Assembly (NCBI GenBank): GCA_918026815.1
Contig: CAKJVC010000012.1
Coordinates: 2,046,001-2,110,000 of the forward strand
Length of the DNA stretch: 64,000 bases
Source: Chalara sp. BL73
Taxonomy: Eukaryota; Ascomycota; Leotiomycetes; Helotiales
Direction of reading: 5' to 3'
Of the stretch, positions 1-13,157 are shown one piece after another; positions within the stretch are counted from its first letter, which is position 1, and every line of letters starts with the position of its first letter. A model generated the notes under the pieces. It saw only the letters and a program-made list of their open reading frames with translations, searched no databases and was not told the DNA's origin. The position numbers were made by a program, and so were the translations under genes.

Positions 1-1752
1 TTATCCTTTGGCTTGCTCAAATCCCACGTCTGATCAACGTAAGGCCAGCAGATCCTGTTCCCGACAACAGCCATATCACCGCTGACCGTTACACCAGTGG
101 TATCAGTAACTGTAGCGCCAACCTTGGCACCGGTGGCATCCACGAACTGGAAGCCCGTTCCGCCGAATTTTCCTGTGCAGCTCAGGGGTACAGGTTGACA
201 ATCGGGAGATTCAAGGACTTCCCATGTGACCAGCGAGAGGGTTGAATTCAGTGTAGCGACGTGGACGTTCTGGTGATCGACCGAATCAGACTTGGTGATC
301 CAGTTAACTTGGGAATCTCCTTCCGCAGCGCCGACAGTGGAGGACGCTTCAGCGCCGGTAAGTTTAGATTTTGAGGACAGGGTTGCAATGGCGACGTTGT
401 GGTTGAGCCAGCGAGGCGAGCATTGAGTGTAAGGGGCCGCCATCCAGGAGTCGGTATAGAGATTGAGAGCGCCGCGGGATTGCCAGGCGAAGATGTACGA
501 GGTGGTGCCGAGGAAGAGCGCCAGATTGCTGTAGGAGCCAGACATGCCTCCCACTATTACATCATATATCAGCATTTATTCTACTTAATCTCCTCTACCA
601 TTCGGTGATAGGAATTAAACTTACTAGGTTCTCCGCTAACACCATTCGTAGTGTTCTCGTTAGCAATCTTAACTCCTGACATATATCTAGTCTCGGTATT
701 CAACCAGATAGCACCATGGTCTTCAGCGCAGATTGATGCGAAAGGAGGAGCGTCGGCGGCTTCGAGTCCGATACCTGTGTTGTGGGAGCAACCGAACGTG
801 CTTGCAGAAGGGATGTCTTGTCGAGCACCATTGTCGTTGACGTATTGGATCGAGTCTCCAAAATGGCCGGATGCATAGCCTGAGTAAGCTTGAAGACGTC
901 AGTGATTGTGGATAGGAATGAGAGATCTGGCGAAGATTCTCTTCATCTTCATGAAGATGCTTGACGATATCGTGAGAGCAAATCAGGCTTTATGATTCTT
1001 CTTGCATGAAAGGAGAATATACATCTTTCGTCCAACACTTGTTGAGGCTGAAGATATGCCTTCCCAATAGTTCAGAGAATATCTTTTCTATAAGGCGGGA
1101 AGGTGCCAGGCCCCGGGATTAAATCAGGAGCGGAAAACAAACCAGCAACAACAAAATAAGCCGCATAGAGTCCGGAAGCAGCAGAATAGACAAGATCCCC
1201 ATTCGCCTCAGCAGTATCCGTCAACTTTTTTTTATATCAGCATGGTTTCCTAAGTTCTTTAAAATCGTCACTTACCCCATCAGCAGCATGAACACCTGGT
1301 CCATTCAAAGGTGTCCTCCATGCCTCCACCCCGCCCTTGACCCTGATCAGGGACACGATCGGCGTATTATCAGGTGGCAAGTCCGTCGATCCCGATGCAT
1401 CAACCGTAGCCAGCAACGCAAACCCATCATTCTGTGCTACCAGTCCAGCAGCCTCATAACCTTTGGTGGAATACGGTGTCCCTACAGCCGCGAAAGTAGC
1501 TGTGTCGACCTGCTGTACGCGAACAGTGTTGTAAGTAGAGTCAAGATACGCCAAGTATGCAGACTTTCCATCAGGCGAGACAGAGAAGGGAGTTCGTCGG
1601 TGGTGCGGAAGACCGGTCCAGTATGCGGCTTTGATGGGATCAAAGGATGCGGAGAGAGAAAGAGAGTTCTTGAAAGAGGTGATGACTGGATCGCCGGCAA
1701 CGCAGGCCACGCTGGTCGCCAAGATTGAAGAAAGGAGTGCGGAGAGACGCAT
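1..1752 (-). CDS. secreted protein of unknown function, cut by the left window edge
   Basis: Four exons read leftward: 1752-1276, 1224-1143, 879-625 and 553 to beyond position 1, giving at least 455 residues. Introns start GTAAGT (1275), GTTTGT (1142) and GTAAGT (624), end in AG, and keep one open frame. The start ATG at 1752 opens a signal-peptide-like segment (MRLSALLSSILATSVACVAG), so the protein is probably secreted. The mature part is rich in short Ser/Thr/Gly/Val-heavy stretches with regularly spaced aromatic residues, which suggests an all-beta fold, perhaps a propeller; this is inference and I do not recognise the family. The stop codon is not in the window. The gene shares the 2899-1752 interval with the 3' end of GLE1, so its promoter lies to the right of 1752. 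Confidence 0.7.
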
Positions 1753-2898
1753 GTTGTAGTCTTAAAGATAGGACGCAGCGAAGCCGCAATGAAAAGAAAG
1801 AGGGCACGAAAAGAATGTGGTGAAGTAAAGAAAGGTCTGGGAAGACTGAGGAGAAAGGAAGAGATGACCTAGACTTCGCCTTATGTATATGGGCTGGCCT
1901 ACTCTCGAAATCAGAGTTCACAGGCATCGTACCGTCAGAACATAAAATTTCCGAATAAGTTCAGAGGGAGTTTCAAGCAGAAAGGGTGGAAAGGAAAGAT
2001 GAGCGCTCTCCTGATGGATGCGGGGAAACGAGTAATGAGATCAACGCCTTCTAGATCTCCCGGAATCAAAAGTGGAAATTTCTGATCCCGGGGCCTAATG
2101 AGATGGCTTGAAGCTTCGTGGTCGGAAAAATAGTTTGGGATCTAAGGTAGGAGATATATGAGGCTGATTGTTTTCTCGGGACTCAGAATGGTCTAGGCGG
2201 CGGGCCGTTTAATGAGGGGTGTTTCAAGTGTGATGAGAGCGGGAGGAGTAAACGAGAATATCGGAATGGCGGCTCTTCATGATCCCATGAGCTCGTGGTT
2301 GTATTTTCAGGGGGGTCTATAGTGGTTTTGGTAGCAACTGTTGATGTGATGGAGTCGATATAAAGGCTGTGGAACGCTGGTGTTGTGTGGTCGTCAAAGT
2401 TAATATAAAGTAGACGAGCCACCTTGGATGGGTATCTACCTCCGACCACGCTATCCTTAGGTAATCACGAATGATTCCACCTTGATTCTGCGTTTCAACA
2501 GAGCCCCTTAGACTACTTCTAGCCTCTGATCTATTTGCGACCAACATAGACGACTGGTTGGAGAGTCATTATAAACTTCCTTCTACACCCTTCAAGATTT
2601 TCAATATGAACCCCTCCATTTAACAAAAGTATGTGAGTGAATATCACAATAACTATAGAACAACGTGAAAATGAACTTCTATTTCATTTTGATGTGCACA
2701 TGCACAGGGGTATAATATCCATATCACGAACCTGCACGCCTCCGAATGCCATTGTCAACATGCCCCTTTTATCACAACCAACGCCACACCATGCAGATAT
2801 CGTCTCGATCGTTTCTCTCCCATCAATAGAAGTAACACTCATCTATTCAAATATCCCAACTTTGTCATATCTTACCGCAATAGTCATTCCCCGTTCAA
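1753..2898. other. intergenic, presumed promoter of the leftmost gene
   Basis: No coding signal seen. Small open frames here lack splice continuity or domain features. It holds the 5' flank of the minus-strand gene starting at 1752 and the 3' flank of GLE1 ending at 2899. Confidence 0.5.
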
Positions 2899-4552
2899 TC
2901 ACCATTTGTATAACTTAGGATCGAGAACGAGGCCATGATCCTTTCTCAATCCGTCTGCAACAGCTGTCAGCGCCTGAGCTCCAACGTTTCCTTTCTCGGC
3001 CCGGCGAGGGAAATCCACAAGAGCGACCTTGAGCGCTGCAATTCCAGCTGTGCCATAGAATGCCAGGAACCTTTCCTCGAACTGAGAGATCATGCCTTTT
3101 AGAACGGCGTAGTGAGTGCTTGAAGCCTCTCCAGGAGGCGCGGAGGTAATACATGCAATTGTCGTCCAGTATCTAGACGGCGGCCAAGGATTGGTAGATC
3201 GAGATCTTGAGAAGTCGCGAAGGGAGATAGCGGCATAACCTCGCCCAAGCCCAGTCATACGACGAACATTCTCTTCTGCAGAGTCTGCCCATGCTCCGGT
3301 ATCCTTGTCACGTCTCCAGCCAAGCTTGGTACGTCCCGCTTCTGTCTTGTCGTTGCCTCGGATGCCGAAGAGCGCTGGAGCTGTTACTCTGAATTTTGAC
3401 ATGATGATATCGATCAAAGATTCTCCGCGCCAGTGAAATTCTGGATTCGACATGACCGTCGCGACGACGACTCCTATGGGGTCTGCATTCTTGTGGCTAA
3501 TGGCCACTTCATCTATGCATTGTTTGACTACTGCTTTCGCCAAGTGTCCGAGCAGCCAGATGAAGAGTCCAGATATTTGTTCACCGTTGTTAGCGGCACC
3601 TTCTTTGGGACTTGGTCTGGAAACCGTGAAAAGGTTGGGATCTACTGGCACACTGGTATCCTGAAGAGCTTCACGTAGTGTCTGCATTATTTGTTCGATC
3701 TACGCACAATTAGCATAATGGTAGGCTACAGATAAAATGGGAACGTACTTGAGCCTTGTTCGTTCCGCGTCCTGGTGTAAGCTGGCCCATAGTCATTCTG
3801 ATATGCCGACGCATGGTGCCTGCCTTTGGTTTCAATCCCGGAACCTGGGGTATATATGTCTCCTCGAAGGCACGTCTTAGAGCCTTCAAATTTTTGTGGA
3901 TTTCAACATATCGCTCCGTTCCTTCCAAAACATGTGCTGGCTGTGCTGTGGGAGGACTAGGTTGTGCAGGCTGTGGAATCTTAGGCTGCAATTGTGATTG
4001 TTGAATCGGTGCCAGTGCTGGTTGAGGTGTAGGTTTCGGAGGATCACGTTTGCTTTGTGATACCAATCCCAGTTGGGATGGAGCGGTGGGGCTCTGTTTC
4101 GCGACTGGTTGCTGTAATTGTGCGGCTGGTTGGGCTGGCTGTGGCGGGGGAATTGAGGGTGCTTTTTGAACCGGTGGAGTTGCTGGTTTTGGTGTTTCCA
4201 CTGGCGGAGGAGTCGGAACTCGAGGAGCAGGTCTGGGTATTGATCGTTCTCGGTTTTCGATGTCTCGCAATCTACACTCCTCCTTTGCTCTTTCTGTCTC
4301 TAGCCTTACTCTCTCTTCCTCCTGGTCTGCAAGGATTTGGAGCTGCCTGTGGGCTTCCTCTGCCTCGTGTATTGCGAGCGCGTTCTGCGCAAGTTTGCGG
4401 AGATTCTCGTGGTATTGGTGTGCAGCGTCAAGGGCTTTGGTATGGATCTCTTCGGTATGGAGAATTTTGAATAGAGTGTCATTGAGACGTGTATTTTCAA
4501 AGGCGGAGGATAACTCATCCTCGCTAGACGGCTCGGCTTGCGACAGCGCCAT
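2899..4552 (-). CDS. GLE1: GLE1-like nucleoporin / mRNA export factor
   Basis: Two exons, 4552-3749 and 3699-2899, joined across a 49-nt intron (GTACGT...GTAG), encode 534 residues. Known role of the family: at the cytoplasmic face of the nuclear pore, GLE1 with inositol hexakisphosphate activates the DEAD-box helicase Dbp5 to strip export factors from mRNA, and it also acts in translation. What is seen: a charged coiled-coil segment (about residues 45-110, rich in Glu/Arg/Gln), a Pro/Gln-rich linker (about 110-210), then a GLE1-type C-terminal alpha-helical domain (about 215-530) with stretches such as ISGLFIWLLGHLAKAVVKQ and GRGYAAISLRDFSRS. The ATG at 4552 is the first in frame and precedes a Ser/Glu-rich start. 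Length is close to the usual size for fungal GLE1. No missing region is evident. Confidence 0.88.
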
Positions 4553-5693
4553 GACTGCGTGTAATCACAGAATGCTGAGGGTCTGGAGAGGAAGAGGGAG
4601 ACGGAGAGGTTGGGACCAGGATATTTGAGCTTTACAGCCGGCAGAATTTAGCGGTGAGGTGGCCTTTGACTGGGTTACTACTGGTGCCCCTGGCAATGGT
4701 TTCAACCACCCCTCTGGGGGGAAAGGATACGTAAGTATCATCCTGTTAACTCGGACCACGTTGAAGTGAATTGTTCAATTCACATTCATTCGCATTACTC
4801 GTAGGATGTTTATCATACAGGATGGAAGGGTTGACTTTTGATTATTGTTGTTATTATTATTATTATTATTGTAAGAATAGATATGCTTGAATGAGTGCTG
4901 ACGGATGGGATGGGCTTAGGAGAAAACTTTCCGTGATATTCATTGTAAAGTAGGAACATATCAATCGAATTATGTAGAAAATAAATAAAGGGCATGTCCA
5001 ACTTCCATCTTTCATTGGCAGCGTCACACACTTTTTTGCGGCGTACCTGATCCAACACATGTTTAGCTGATGGTTTAGTTTCACTGGGTCTTGTTTGAGT
5101 TTCTCAAAACCTTCGTGCATCATGAAATTTTTGCCAAGAAACTGTTTGCAGTGTAGATGAAGTCAATCTTAACTCTCCTTTCTCAAATCAACTAAGAATT
5201 CATGATTCCCACTTCTTCTCATCATCGTTCAGCTCCTCCCAGCCACGGTCCAATTCTCCATTACCCCAACCACAAATACCATGGTGTGCGTGCAACAATA
5301 TCTGGTCCCACAATAGCGCGACTCGTGCGCGGCCGCTAGCACTAGCCAAACAACCGAGCCAACGGGACAGGGGAAGGAGCTGCTAACGAACCCGGATCTT
5401 GCGTCCCTAAGCCTTCTAACTCAGTCTTTTGGGGGCAAAGTCCCATCAACCATCCATTGTCACACCTCACTTCTACAACCTATACCTCCCCCCCCATCTC
5501 TTTCTTCATCTCTCTCCTGCTCTACAATCGCAACACTCCTTCCTCACACATCCTCGAATCTTCGAGACTCACTCTTTCATTTTTAACCCTCTTCATCTCC
5601 TCTCCTTTGCCGGCTTTTGGAGCATAGCGACAATACCATCTTTCGGATTGCCTACAAAAATACCACCTCAGCACTTGACGTGCGCCCTCCATC
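4553..5693. other. divergent intergenic region between GLE1 and SSD1
   Basis: Non-coding as far as I can see. It would carry both promoters. It contains a TTA/TTG microsatellite (4841-4871) and a strongly pyrimidine-rich tract (about 5460-5600) just upstream of the SSD1 start, as is common in fungal leaders. Confidence 0.55.
4841..4871. repeat. TTA microsatellite
   Basis: A run of TTA/TTG triplets in intergenic DNA, about ten units with one or two interruptions. No coding role is visible. Confidence 0.85.
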
Positions 5694-8600
5694 ATGGAAC
5701 ATACCAATCCTCCACCGCAAGGTGGTGTCCCTGGCCCAACTGGCCGCAGACTACACATTGCTCATCGCAGGAGTCCTTCCGAGCTGACCCCGCTGATGAG
5801 CATGTTCTCGTCTCCTGGAAGTAAGTTGTCTCTCGTTTGCTGTGGCTGTCGTCATCGGCCGTCCTATCAAGACATTTTCTAACATGTCTGCCCACAGTGG
5901 AACAGCTTGCCATCCAACAACAAATTGAATTGCTTCAGCAGCAGCAGCAGCAGATTCAAGCTACTCACCAGCAATATGTGAATATGGGCATGATTCCTCC
6001 CACGCAACACCTTGCCCCGAACACCCAGTTCAATCCCCTACAACCACAGATGCAAAACCAGCAGAATGCATACCAATTTCCCAACCAGCTCCAACAGCAA
6101 CAGTTGAATGCACCAATGGGTGCTCCCACCCAACCTTTATCACATCGCCGTAATCAATCGGCACTACCCAACATGGGCATGGGCCCCCCTCCAGCACCGT
6201 CGTCTGGAGCTGCCGGCACAGCCTTCGGTGATTTTGGAGGGAACAACAGAGAAAATGCTCCTGGCAGAGGAGGTCGTGGAGGTGGACCTCCTGGCGGCGG
6301 ACACCAACGTCGCCATTCGCTTGCCTTACCTGAAGCCAAGAAGGCGGCAGAAATAGCTCAGCAGAAGCGAACAACATCCGGATTTCAGTTCCCCATCCCA
6401 GGTGCAGGAGGCGCTGGCTCATCGGATACTGCAGCTAGTCCAGCTTCAGATGATAAGAATGGGCAAGGTCAGAGTAATGGAAACCACGCTTCTACTGGAC
6501 CGAGCTTACGTGGTCGTGGCTCTGGGCATGGCAGGAGCCAAAGCATGGCTGTCAACGGCCGTGGCGGATCTATGCGAGGCGGTGGAAATTTTCAATTCCC
6601 TGCTATGCAGACAACCCCAGAGGTCGGTGCAAGTGGCCAAAATAACCAATTTGAGCGTCGAGGCAGCGACCGAGGCGGACACAACCGCAATTCTTCCAGA
6701 AACTTTGAAGGTAACTGGAGGAACCAGCCTGCTCAATCTCAACCACAAGATCAGCCAGGTCAGATGGGTAATTTCCAGGGTCAGCAACAGCAACAACAAG
6801 GCAATTTCCAGCCAGGCCATCGTAACCGTGCCTCCATAAACCAATCGATTACTTCCATTGGAAACTTCCAGTATGGATCACAACCCCAACTAGTGCAGCT
6901 TCCGCAGGGTCAAATGGCCCTTGTCCAGCCTCAACTATATCCCGGACAACAACTGAACCCCATGCAGATGAATCAGCTGCAGGCCTTGCAGGCAGCGCAA
7001 ATGAACGGACAAGTGGGTTTGCAAGGTGGCCCTCATGGCCAGCAATTAAATCCGCAACAACAACAGCAACAGCGCAAGACCCTGTTCACTCCTTACTTAC
7101 CACAAGCAACACTTCCTGCCCTCCTCGGGGATGGACAACTTGTTTCCGGTATCTTGCGTGTCAATAAGAAGAACCGTAGTGATGCCTACGTATCAACCCA
7201 AGATGGTCTCTTAGATGCCGATATTTTTATTTGCGGAAGCAAAGATCGCAACCGAGCATTGGAAGGAGATCTTGTTGCCGTAGAACTGCTTGACGTTGAT
7301 GAAGTTTGGGGACAAAAGCGTGAGAAAGAAGAAAAGAAGAAACGTAAGGATATCACAGACACGCGTGGCGGTTCGAACAATACCAACACCGAACGATCTC
7401 ACCGTGATAACTCAACGAATGGCGATGATCAGTCTGCTGCTCCTGAAGGTGGAATGAGGAGACGTGGAAGCTTACGGCAACGACCAACTCAGAAGAAGAA
7501 TGATGATGTGGAAGTCGAGGGTCAGAGCCTTCTTCTCGTTGAAGAGGAAGAGGTCAACGATGAACAGAAGCCTCTGTATGCTGGTCATATTGTCGCCGTT
7601 ATTGAGCGTGTCCCAGGCCAAATGTTCTCTGGTACTCTTGGCTTGCTCCGTCCTAGCAGTCAAGCTACTAAGGAGAAGCAAGAAGCAGAACGTCAAGCGC
7701 GAGATGGTGGCAATAGTCGCCAACATGAGCAGCGTCAGCAAGATAAACCAAAGATTGTTTGGTTCAAACCAACTGATAAGCGTGTTCCGCTAATCGCCAT
7801 TCCCACAGAACAAGCTCCGCGTGATTTTGTCGAGAAGCACATGGACTATGCCGATCGGATCTTCGTCGCTTGCATCAAGCGATGGCCAATCACTTCCCTT
7901 CATCCATTTGGTACTCTTGTCGAGCAACTTGGTCCTATGGGTGAGCTTAAAGTAGAGACCGATGCTCTACTTAGAGACAACAATTTTGCATCAGACGAGT
8001 TCTCTGATGCTGTCACCCGAAGCGTTGGCCTGGATGACTGGTCGCTTGAGAAAGAAGATGAGGCAGGCATAGCAGCACGCCGGGATTTCCGAAACGAAAA
8101 GACTTTCACCATCGACCCCAATGGTGCTAACGAGCTCGACGATGCAATTCACGTCAAAACTGACGTTGATGGCAAGATTGAGATTGGTGTCCATATCGCT
8201 GACTTTGCTCATTTCATAAAGGCCAACTCTCTTGTTGACCGAGAGGCTAAGAAGCGTGGTACTGCCGTCTATTTGATGAACAGATCGTGCGCAATGCTTC
8301 CTCCAAAGATTGCCTCTGATGTCTGCTCTTTGACACCTGGTCAAGACCGTCTAACTGTCAGTGTCGTTTTCAAGGTCAACCCAAGCACAGGTCTTGTATC
8401 GGACGAGGAGACCTGGGTTGGCAAAAGTATTATCAAGAGTGGTGGCAAGTTGGCATATAAAGAGGTCGATGCTGTTCTCACTGGACATCTTGACACCAAA
8501 CTTGAAGGCGCTGATGTCAAAGATATTCAGATCCTTAACGCTGTTGCTCAAAAGTTTAGAGAGCGACGTCTTGGAACTGATGGAGAGACAATCGCACCAC

Positions 8601-9898
8601 TTAGACTTGTCTATCAACTCGATGACGAAAATGTTCCGGTGGAACAGAATATATTTGACTCCACCCCATCTCACGAGCTTATCGAAGAATTGCTGCATAA
8701 AGCTAATGCATTTGTTGCTCAAAAGATTGCCAAAGGCCTTCCAGAAAAAGCACTTCTTCGCCGGCAAGGCCCACCAAATCCTCGCCGGCTCCAGACATTT
8801 GCAGATCGCATGAACAAGATTGGCTACGAAATCGACACTACAAGTAGCGGAACGCTCCAAAACAGCCTTTTCAAGGTTGAAGATACCAATATCCGGAAAG
8901 GAATGGAAACTCTCCTGGTTAAGGCGATGCACCGTGCGAAGTACTATATCGTGGGCAAGACTCCGCAGCATCTTTTCCCTCATTATGCTCTTAATTTGCC
9001 ACTATACACTCATTTCACAAATCCATCACGACGATATGCCGATCTTGTTGTTCATCGACAACTTGAGGCGGTATTGTCAGAAGGCAAGATTGAGTACAAC
9101 GAAGATATTGAGACATTAGTCAAAACCACAGAATCATGCAACACCAAGAAGGACTCTGCTCAGAATGCTCAAGAACAGAGTGTCCATATCGAGTCCTGCA
9201 GAATCATGGATCGTAAGCGGGAGTCAGCTGGGGGTGAATTGATTAGCGAGGGTATCGTTCTCTGTGTCTACGATTCGGCATTCGATGTCTTAATTCCGGA
9301 GTATGGCTTCGAAAAGCGAGTGCACTGTGATCAGCTCCCACTCAAGAAGGCAGAGTTCCGAAAATCCGATCGAATTCTTGAGCTCTACTGGGAGAAGGGT
9401 GTCCCATCGTCTGCATATGTCCCAGAGGACGAGCGACCGAGACCAGGGCTGTCTCAGCGTACCACCAATGCCGCAGCAGCTGCAAAGCAAGCTGCAGTTG
9501 CCGAACGGGCCAAGAAAGAGCACGAGGAAGCTCAGCGCAAACAAATGGAGACTGGAACAATGTCAACAGATGATGTCGATGCCCTCTTTGACGACGACGA
9601 CGATTTATCCGACGTCGCTGATAGTCTTGCTGGCGTGTCACTGGCTGAGCGACCAACACAAAGCGTGCCACCTTCACCAACCAAGAACTCACTTACAGCT
9701 GTTGGAAGTCTTCACCGCACACGATCAGATTCGAAGGTGCACAGTGCCGAGCCTGTAGAGGCTAAGCTCAGCGCCAAGGAGAAATACTTGAAGTTCTTCA
9801 CCCTCCGCGAAGAAAATGGAGAATATATCCAAGACGTTAAGGAGATGACTCGAGTGCCGGTAATTTTGAAGACCGATCTGACCAAGAGTCCCCCGTAA
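5694..9898 (+). CDS. SSD1: SSD1 family RNA-binding translational regulator (RNase II-like pseudonuclease)
   Basis: Exons 5694-5820 and 5898-9898 (77-nt intron, GTAAGT...CACAG) encode 1375 residues. The ATG at 5694 is preferred over any start in the second exon because the spliced exon adds a conserved-looking N terminus. The family binds cell-wall and other mRNAs and represses their translation under control of the NDR/LATS kinase Cbk1 (COT-1 in filamentous fungi). Seen: a disordered Gln/Asn/Gly-rich N-terminal third with five HxRxxS motifs (target Ser about 29, 130, 183, 258, 309) and three [FY]QFP motifs (about 101, 205, 274) resembling the kinase docking motif; cold-shock-like segments (about 430-700); an RNB domain (about 770-1110) with ITP-like beta strands; and an acidic tail near 1250. 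In the RNB metal-site motif, Asp782, Asp790 and Asp791 are kept but the Asp aligned with the catalytic site is Glu788, in line with a non-cleaving member. Confidence 0.93.
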
Positions 9899-11842
9899 GA
9901 ATGCCGTTGTGATCCGCTTGTTCTATGCTAACTTGATTAGATGCCTGACAATCCGCTCAATGAATCCTTATGCCTTGTAGGCTATCATTCAACATCGGAA
10001 TATTGATACCCGGCATAATGGTTGATCTTGGTCTGCGAATCATCCACGCGCCAATTAAGATCCGCTGTTCGCACAATGCCTCTGGCAAGAAACGTGCAGC
10101 TATGTAAGATGTGACATACGCACAGGCGCGAAAGATCGTGCAAAGTGCAGAAAAATATATTTCTTTTGTTAAATTGTTATTATCGTCAATGGTTGGATGG
10201 TGCATCTCACCTCATCAATTGATTGGGGGGGTGAGAAGGAGAAACGACGGGATGCACAAAAGACGGGAGAAGCAGAGATATAGGAGGGATTGCTACCATG
10301 TATTTTCATTGCTTTAGCGTTTGCATCTATATCTTTTGCTTAGCGAATTACATATTCATTGACGCACGGGTTTGAAATCATCCATCTCCTTTGTGCCCAA
10401 CGGAATAAAGATGGTGCGGTATAGTTAGGTTCGACAGCACCTTGACTTGTCTTTTGATGTATGATGATGCGTGTTTATGGGGTACATGGCGGCATATCCC
10501 CAAGTAGCCCAGGCCAGCCGCGGCAGTTGTGAACCCTTCTTACTTGCTCGCCATGAATAGGGTCCAGCTTCGTGCGCATGCCTTTCTCAGCCTCGAGCTT
10601 GAGGACTGTGATTGTTGGAGATGAAAAGCTCACGTAGGTTTGGTTCAGCGGTTAAATGTGAGTCTCCGTCTGATAGCCTAGGTGGATAAGTCCACCGCTC
10701 GACTTGCCAAGGACGCGGGCTCTTTCATCCCATGCCAGCAATGGGACGCTCGGCGTGATATATTTATTCTTATAACTGTCATCATCATCACCATTATCAC
10801 CACAGGCAAGGCATTTCTTCAACAGTTCACGAAGGTTTAGTTGCGAGGGCGCCTCTACTCTGGATGGTTGCAAACCTGCGACGTCAACTGTCGGGTCTTG
10901 CGGACACAGCGCTTTCCGTTCGTCTTGGCCACGTTTCCATTGGCGGAACGTGGCGTGAAGTCTGAGCGGCAGAGATATACGATGCTAGTCGGTGCTTGGA
11001 GTGCGTGATCTCAAACGCGGCTGATACAAGGAGTCATTAAGCGAGCGGGAACCTTGACATTTGTTCAGGGGTTCGAGGTCGCATCAGCAGAGATACCGAA
11101 TAAAGTTTATGCGGCAAGCGGGAGTGCTTGGGACGAAGAAATAGACATTAAGCTTCTTTTGATGGCCTGTTTGTCAGCCTCTTGGGACACTGTTTCTGCT
11201 GTCAAAAAAAGATCGGACATTGCAAGGGACGACCCAGGGGTCCTAGCAACCCCCGTTCATCCCTCCTATTGGACAATTCCCCCTTTCATCCTGGGCAAAG
11301 CGAGCTGGTTTGTCAATTCAACTTAGAAATGCTTGGTGATGGCTCGGATGGTACCTTATCCCTCCTCTTAGCCAGGGGTCACTTAAGTCCCTTTTTTTGG
11401 CCTGGTTGTTTGGCTGCTTGATGCTCATCTCGTGCTTCGGTCGACCTCGTTCCCGTCACTACGCTTGCCAAGCGGACAAGGCAAGGGGAGAGCTAAAAGG
11501 ACCCTCCTCTATCCCTCTTTAATAACCCACCCTCCGTCGTTGTTTGAGCCCTTCACCTCCAAATCCACCACCATCACTTATATACCCTTCGCCTCTCCCT
11601 AAGCGCTGGTTTGCTTCTCCTCTCCACGATCAACTTACGCTCTTTATTGATCCCTCCATACTCGCTCCTTATTCGTGTGTGTGTGTTACTTAATTCTTTA
11701 ATACTCTGGCAGTTTGTAATTAGCTCAGGCTGGTCTTGCTTTATTTACCCATTTCGATTCATCTAAACTCTGAGAGTTTACAAAGAAAAAGACACTTTAC
11801 ACACATCTATATACCCCGATCGTCGACGAAGAACTTATCATA
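9899..11842. other. intergenic, upstream region of the Rds1-like gene
   Basis: 1.9 kb with no convincing gene on either strand. The last 300 bases are rich in CT tracts and lead into the plus-strand gene at 11843, so a long promoter or leader is likely. A short ATC/ACC-rich stretch lies near 10780-10803. No tRNA or other RNA gene recognised. Confidence 0.5.
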
Positions 11843-12909
11843 ATGCCTAGCTTCAAGCAAATGGTTGGGTTGGTGGCCGTGGGTTTGGCAACGGTTGGGT
11901 CTGCCTTCCCAGCGATGCCCAAATTTAGCAGCAGGACCATGAATGCGTACAGCAACTTGGTCTCAAGACAGAACCCGGCGACCGGTTTGCCAGATGGATT
12001 GACCGATGTCGATGTTCTGCAATTGTACGTTGCTCCTTCGCTTCCATTCCAAAGCCCCCACGAACTAACATATCCCAGTGCTCTTACCCTCGAGTTCCTT
12101 GAGGCAGCTTTCTACCAGCAAGGATTCGCCAAATTCCCAGATTCTGATTTTGCTGCATTGGGCTTGAGCCCAGAGGCTATTGTCGATCTCAAAAGCATCG
12201 GCAAGACGGAAGAGGCTCATGTTTCCCTCCTCTTGACCGCTATTGCCACATCAGGCGCAAAGCCAGTTGCACCATGCGAGTATAACTTTGGCTTTACTGA
12301 TGCCGCCGGAATGGTAGCTACCGCTGCTATCCTTGAGCAAGTCGGTGTTTCTGCGTAAGTTTTCCAAAGATAAATCATCCCTCGCAATAACTAACAAGAA
12401 ACAGTTATCTCGGTGCAGCACCAATCCTCACTACCCCATCAATCCTCACCGTGGCAGGCGAGATCCTGACCGTGGAAGCCCGCCACCAAACATTCATCCG
12501 CACAGCCTCCAAAATTGTCGCCGTGCCCTCACCCTTCGACACACCCCTCGGTGTCCGTTCCGTCTTCTCCCTCGCCGCCGGCTTCATCAGCTCTTGCCCA
12601 GAGGGCTCCAACCTAGCCATTACCCCCTTCGAGAAGGTCACCCTCGATGGCGACGTCGCAGCTGCCTCCGTCCCAGGTGCTGAGGTCAAGCTTCAAACCG
12701 CCGCTCAGGGTGGTCAGTTCTGCGCCTTCACCAATGGTGGATTGCCCGCCGGAGGAACCGCGTTTACTCCTTTCGTCAATGGCGCCTGTACCACACCTCA
12801 GGGACTTGCCGGAGCCACTTACGTGCACATCACGAGCGCGGCCCCACCAACTGGAGGTATCACTGATGGGATCACGGTTGCGGGACCAATGTTCATGGCT
12901 GTTTCGTAG
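11843..12909 (+). CDS. Rds1-like secreted protein with ferritin-like fold
   Basis: Exons 11843-12024, 12079-12354 and 12405-12909 (introns of 54 and 50 nt, the second with a CTAAC branch site) encode 320 residues. The start carries a signal peptide (about residues 1-21, ending SAFPA). The core has the pattern of the ferritin-like family found in fungal stress-response proteins named Rds1: a helix containing QFALTLEFLEAAFY (about 59-73), and two ExxH motifs, EEAH (about 105) and EARH (about 175), which in the superfamily coordinate a di-metal site. The C-terminal third is a Gly/Ala/Thr/Pro-rich beta segment. In yeasts the name comes from genes induced by nutrient stress; the biochemical function is not established. 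It is convergent with the dihydroorotate dehydrogenase gene, with 248 bp between the stop codons. Confidence 0.85.
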
Positions 12910-13157
12910 ACGAGTGTCTTGGCTTTGATGACATGAGAATCACGGATGGCGATGAATGAATAGATAGGGTGTTTTGTGGATGGGTGTTTGGGGATTGGTG
13001 TTGGTTGGTAGTCTAGAAGGGCATATGTTAAGCTCAATCTTTTAGATATGTGTGTTCGTGAGACACCAATTATTTCGATTCTTCAAGAGCAACCTATTTG
13101 TCTTATCTCCGTGCTGTGCTTTGTCCTTTTCTCCTCAATGCTTGCTCTGAGTTCAAG

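Noticed and set aside
5837..5897. Upstream start of SSD1 in the second open stretch
   Set aside because: It begins without ATG and lies in an intron with clear GTAAGT and CACAG ends; the ATG at 5694 joins in frame.
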